DNA of 64,000 nucleotides from Maylandia zebra (taxonomy: Eukaryota; Chordata; Actinopteri; Cichliformes; Cichlidae). Shown one piece after another: positions 59,801 to 64,000 of this stretch (positions are counted from its first letter, which is position 1; the number at the start of each line of letters is the position of its first letter). The position numbers were made by a program, and so were the translations under genes. The DNA lies in contig NC_135185.1 in the NCBI RefSeq assembly GCF_041146795.1, positions 29,075,529 to 29,139,528 of the forward strand. Direction: 5' to 3'. A model generated the notes under the pieces. The model was given only the letters and a program-made list of their open reading frames with translations. It did not search any database and was not told the origin of the DNA.

Positions 59801-61245
59801 CTTCATAGGCATTCTCATCGACCAACATCTGTAATCTGATTCGATCCCACCACACCTCTGCCTCTCTTGATCAAATGCTGGTTAACTGGTTTGTTAGCTG
59901 GAACAGAAAGGTATACACATACAATTTTCTTCATGTTTTCAGATTGCTTGATTTCATGTTGACTCTATACACAAAGCTAAAGCACCTGCACATGTAGTAT
60001 TATTAGCCACTGCTCTGCTCTACTAATAACGCCAACTCTTAAATTCAGGGAAATTTATATACAGTGGGCTTTTCTGCCTATTAAAATAGGTAAGTGTTGC
60101 ATTCATCCAGTGATCATGTTGGACCATTTCATTAATGTGTAATCAAACTTGGATCTATCGTACTATTTCTTTCATAAATCAATTTGAGTATTTAGGGGGA
60201 TCTCATCCTGTCAACTTCAGTATTAACATTTTACTTGGCCTGAGTGTTTGAGGACAACGTGCTCATTACCCTACAGCTCTACTGTGTAAACAGACAGCAG
60301 CATGAAAGGCTGTGAGGGGGCCCCTGCATGCCTGTGGGAGTATGGGGCGTACTTCATGGTTTTATGCTTGAAAAGGAACCATAATCTTCCACCTAATCTG
60401 GGGCTTTGAGTGGAATTCCCCTCACATGGACGGCAAAAGCTGGCATTGCAGATCTCTGTTGTCCTCCATTTTTAAAGATTGGGGACCCCACATAAAGATA
60501 TAGATTGAAATTTTTAGTTATACATTAGATTTGTTACCCTAACCTCACTTCATATGAAAAGTTAACAAAACTGTCTTCACATCTTAATATTTAATTGTTG
60601 AGCGAGCAGCCTGGCTCTTTAATTAATCAGTGCACACAATTAAATCCTTTCCTAAGTTTCAGATTTTAAGCAACTACTTCTTACAAGTGTCTGAATTTAC
60701 ATAATTCACAAGATGAAAATCACAAAGAAAACCACTCTAAACACCACTTATCACTGTCATCAGGTGCTTATTTCTGCATGAGGTTATCTATATTTTTATG
60801 TAAACATGTAATTGTACATATTATCCAATTATTTAATTATCACTTGCTAAATATTCCAAGTTTAATGACATACAATGGGAAAATATGTCTGTGCTCAAGA
60901 GCAGAAGTCCAATAGGTTTCATGTTTGCAGCTTTTTGCAGATGCCTAGGGCGTAAAGGCTTCACTTTCACATCTGCTTAACTGTATTTTGTATAAACAAG
61001 ACGAACTGCAAAGACCCAGGGGGATGATGCCTCTTGCTCAAACAATGCACTTGTTTCTCCGAGCTGTCCTTCACATGTCTGCCATCTAGCTTCACAGCAA
61101 CAGAACTACATGGACTGAAAGGGAACTCTACTGTTTTAAAGAGCAGGAAAAAATAGTGTCTGTGTGTTGATTTAATCATGTGTGCTCCAGTCAAATAACA
61201 CACACAGTAATTTAACAGCATGCTCCCCTTTAAAAAGTTAAAAAA
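53841..61245. other. Intergenic between arf6 and vcpkmt
   Basis: No coding exon with splice logic or family resemblance was found on either strand. It contains G runs (54078-54088; 58410-58435), an A run (55652-55662), TA/CA-rich patches and ordinary unique-looking sequence. Longer open frames, such as those near 56.1 and 58.4 kb, come from low-complexity sequence or chance. Confidence 0.5.
58410..58435. repeat. G homopolymer (26)
   Basis: An uninterrupted run of 26 G, the longest homopolymer in the window. The true length is uncertain because such runs are error-prone in sequencing. Confidence 0.85.
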
Positions 61246-61251
61246 TTTAAT
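61246..61251 (-). terminator. Possible polyadenylation signal ATTAAA (vcpkmt)
   Basis: The minus strand reads AGATATTAAATTTT, 60 nt after the vcpkmt stop. No canonical AATAAA is seen close by. Confidence 0.45.
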
Positions 61252-61310
61252 ATCTTAAACAAGCTCAGTACACTGTTGCAAGTTTCAATGTCACAATCGG
61301 AGTCCGATAA

Positions 61311-63120
<1,810 letters not shown>

Positions 63121-63130
63121 CAATTAACTT

Positions 63131-63180
63131 GACGTGCCGGAAGCCGTGACGTGTTCGCGCGCCACTGCAATTGGTGTGGC
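63131..63180 (+). promoter_or_regulatory. Probable promoter of the serine-rich gene (CRE half sites, ETS, CCAAT)
   Basis: Within 50 bp: GACGTG at 63131, CCGGAAG at 63138 (ETS), TGACGTG at 63147, a GCGCGCC stretch, and ATTGG (inverted CCAAT) at 63170-63174. The start codon of the adjacent gene is about 150 bp downstream. This is the usual make-up of a housekeeping promoter. Confidence 0.5.
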
Positions 63181-63322
63181 GGCGGTAATTATGCTTGCTA
63201 GCTGAGAGAACTAGCAGCTGAGAAGCAACTTCATACTGTTTGTCGAAGTGTAGTAACTGAATATTACCGATGTACATCTGAGTCTGTGTTTGTTAGTTGT
63301 CCTGCCTCTGCATAGGTTTAAA

Positions 63323-63524
63323 ATGTTTGCCAGCAGCACAGAGGAGGTAACTGATGGTTACGCCTCAGCATGTGAACAGTCGTGGGGTACTGTACCTAAG
63401 GACAAAAGTGGACTGAACGAAACCTCCTCTTGTGTCACAGCAGCTTCCTCTGCTTCATCAAAGCAAAGTTTAAATGAGGGCAGTACGAGCTCCCGCCACG
63501 GCCCATCATCTGGAACGGCCTCAG
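63323..63524 (+). CDS. Serine-rich gene, coding exon 1
   Basis: 202 nt from ATG to a CAG|GTGATG donor, phase 1. It encodes an acidic start followed by Ser-rich sequence. Confidence 0.65.
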
Positions 63525-64000
63525 GTGATGTGCTAACATTAGCAAGTTTTATTTTGGGGGGGAGAGTGAGATTATATAACAAAAAACTTGCTAACATTGA
63601 CATTTCTGTTATGAAATGATCAATTTTTTTTTTAATTGAGAGCAGTTGGGGCACCCGGCAAAATTTGGCTCTGGGCATGACACAGCAGTAATAAAACTGT
63701 ACTACACCTCTTTTCTTATGTTTCCTATTGCTATAGGTCAATTACCGAGCAGCTGTAGAATAGGCAAGCCAGCTTCATTGCTCCTTTCATCTTGTTCAGA
63801 GAGCTCATCTTTCCACAGCCGTGGAGGAACGCTGAAACATAGAAGGACCCCAGGGTCTGCTGGGGCACCTACTGGTACATATCCTGCACAGAGTTATTGA
63901 TTACTCTGGTATTAATTAAGCATATTTTAAAATAAGATATTACTATTAACAAAGAACTTTTTATGCAGGAACAAGTTGCTCATCTGGATCCACAAACGCT
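63323..64000 (+). CDS. Unidentified serine-rich protein, N-terminal exons (partial, runs off window)
   Basis: I do not recognise this gene. Three exons join in frame: 63323-63524 (67 codons plus 1 nt, starts MFASSTEEVTDGYASACEQS, donor CTCAG|GTGATG), 63737-63874 (acceptor GCTATAG|, donor ACTG|GTACAT) and 63969-64000 (acceptor TTTATGCAG|, cut by the window edge). All junctions are phase 1. The product so far is about 124 residues, rich in Ser, Thr, Gly and Ala, with no predicted membrane segment. A basic patch LKHRRTPGS lies in exon 2. It looks like a disordered N-terminal region such as is found in nuclear or scaffold proteins; that is only an impression. The upstream start that some callers would use at 63290 is a TTG, so ATG 63323 is preferred. 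A promoter-like cluster lies just upstream. Confidence 0.65.
63737..63874 (+). CDS. Serine-rich gene, coding exon 2
   Basis: 138 nt, acceptor TTGCTATAG|GT, donor ACTG|GTACAT, phase 1 on both sides. Confidence 0.65.
63969..64000 (+). CDS. Serine-rich gene, coding exon 3 (truncated by window end)
   Basis: Begins after TTTATGCAG| and reads TSCSSGSTNA in the carried frame up to the last base. Confidence 0.55.

Overview
The window is nuclear DNA of a teleost fish. Five protein genes with typical vertebrate exon/intron structure are present, the best conserved being arf6, which by my recollection differs from human ARF6 at only two residues. Most of the rest is intronic or intergenic sequence with the usual fish repeat load: decayed Tc1-like transposons, pieces of a Rex1/L2-type LINE, a probable solo LTR, microsatellites and long G runs. 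Nothing looks bacterial, plasmid-borne or phage-like. The species cannot be fixed from the sequence; the short aspg and vcpkmt introns and the repeat types suit a percomorph.

Layout, left to right. 1-22.1 kb: 5' end of kif26a (minus strand), with coding exons 22043-22105 and 21583-21801, then at least 21.5 kb of its second intron, which is repeat-poor and without recognisable genes. 22.1-29.3 kb: intergenic DNA holding the best find of the window, an unlabelled microRNA gene, mir-203 (minus strand, mature arm 27159-27180), with a good TATA box upstream and an AATAAA downstream that outline a primary transcript of about 0.7 kb. 29.4-45.4 kb: aspg (minus strand), a 16- or 17-exon gene for an L-asparaginase with C-terminal ankyrin repeats, rebuilt exon by exon. 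Its introns carry three decayed Tc1 elements and a probable solo LTR. 45.4-51.2 kb: intergenic, with a perfect CRE above aspg and a LINE 3' fragment. 51.2-53.8 kb: arf6 (plus strand), with a non-coding first exon, a single coding exon and a 3' UTR of about 1 kb. 53.8-61.2 kb: intergenic, no gene recognised. 61.3-62.4 kb: vcpkmt (minus strand, 5 exons), the VCP lysine methyltransferase. 63.1-64.0 kb: the first three coding exons of a serine-rich protein (plus strand) that I could not identify; it runs off the window.

The genes do not form one pathway. aspg, mir-203 and kif26a lie in the same order and orientation as human ASPG-MIR203A-KIF26A at 14q32.33. arf6 and vcpkmt correspond to a different part of human chromosome 14 (14q21-q22). 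The window therefore joins two blocks that are far apart in human. No previously unknown biological system was found. The items most worth following are the mir-203 unit with its antisense hairpin, two competing in-frame splice solutions in aspg, two possible aspg C-termini, and the unidentified serine-rich gene.
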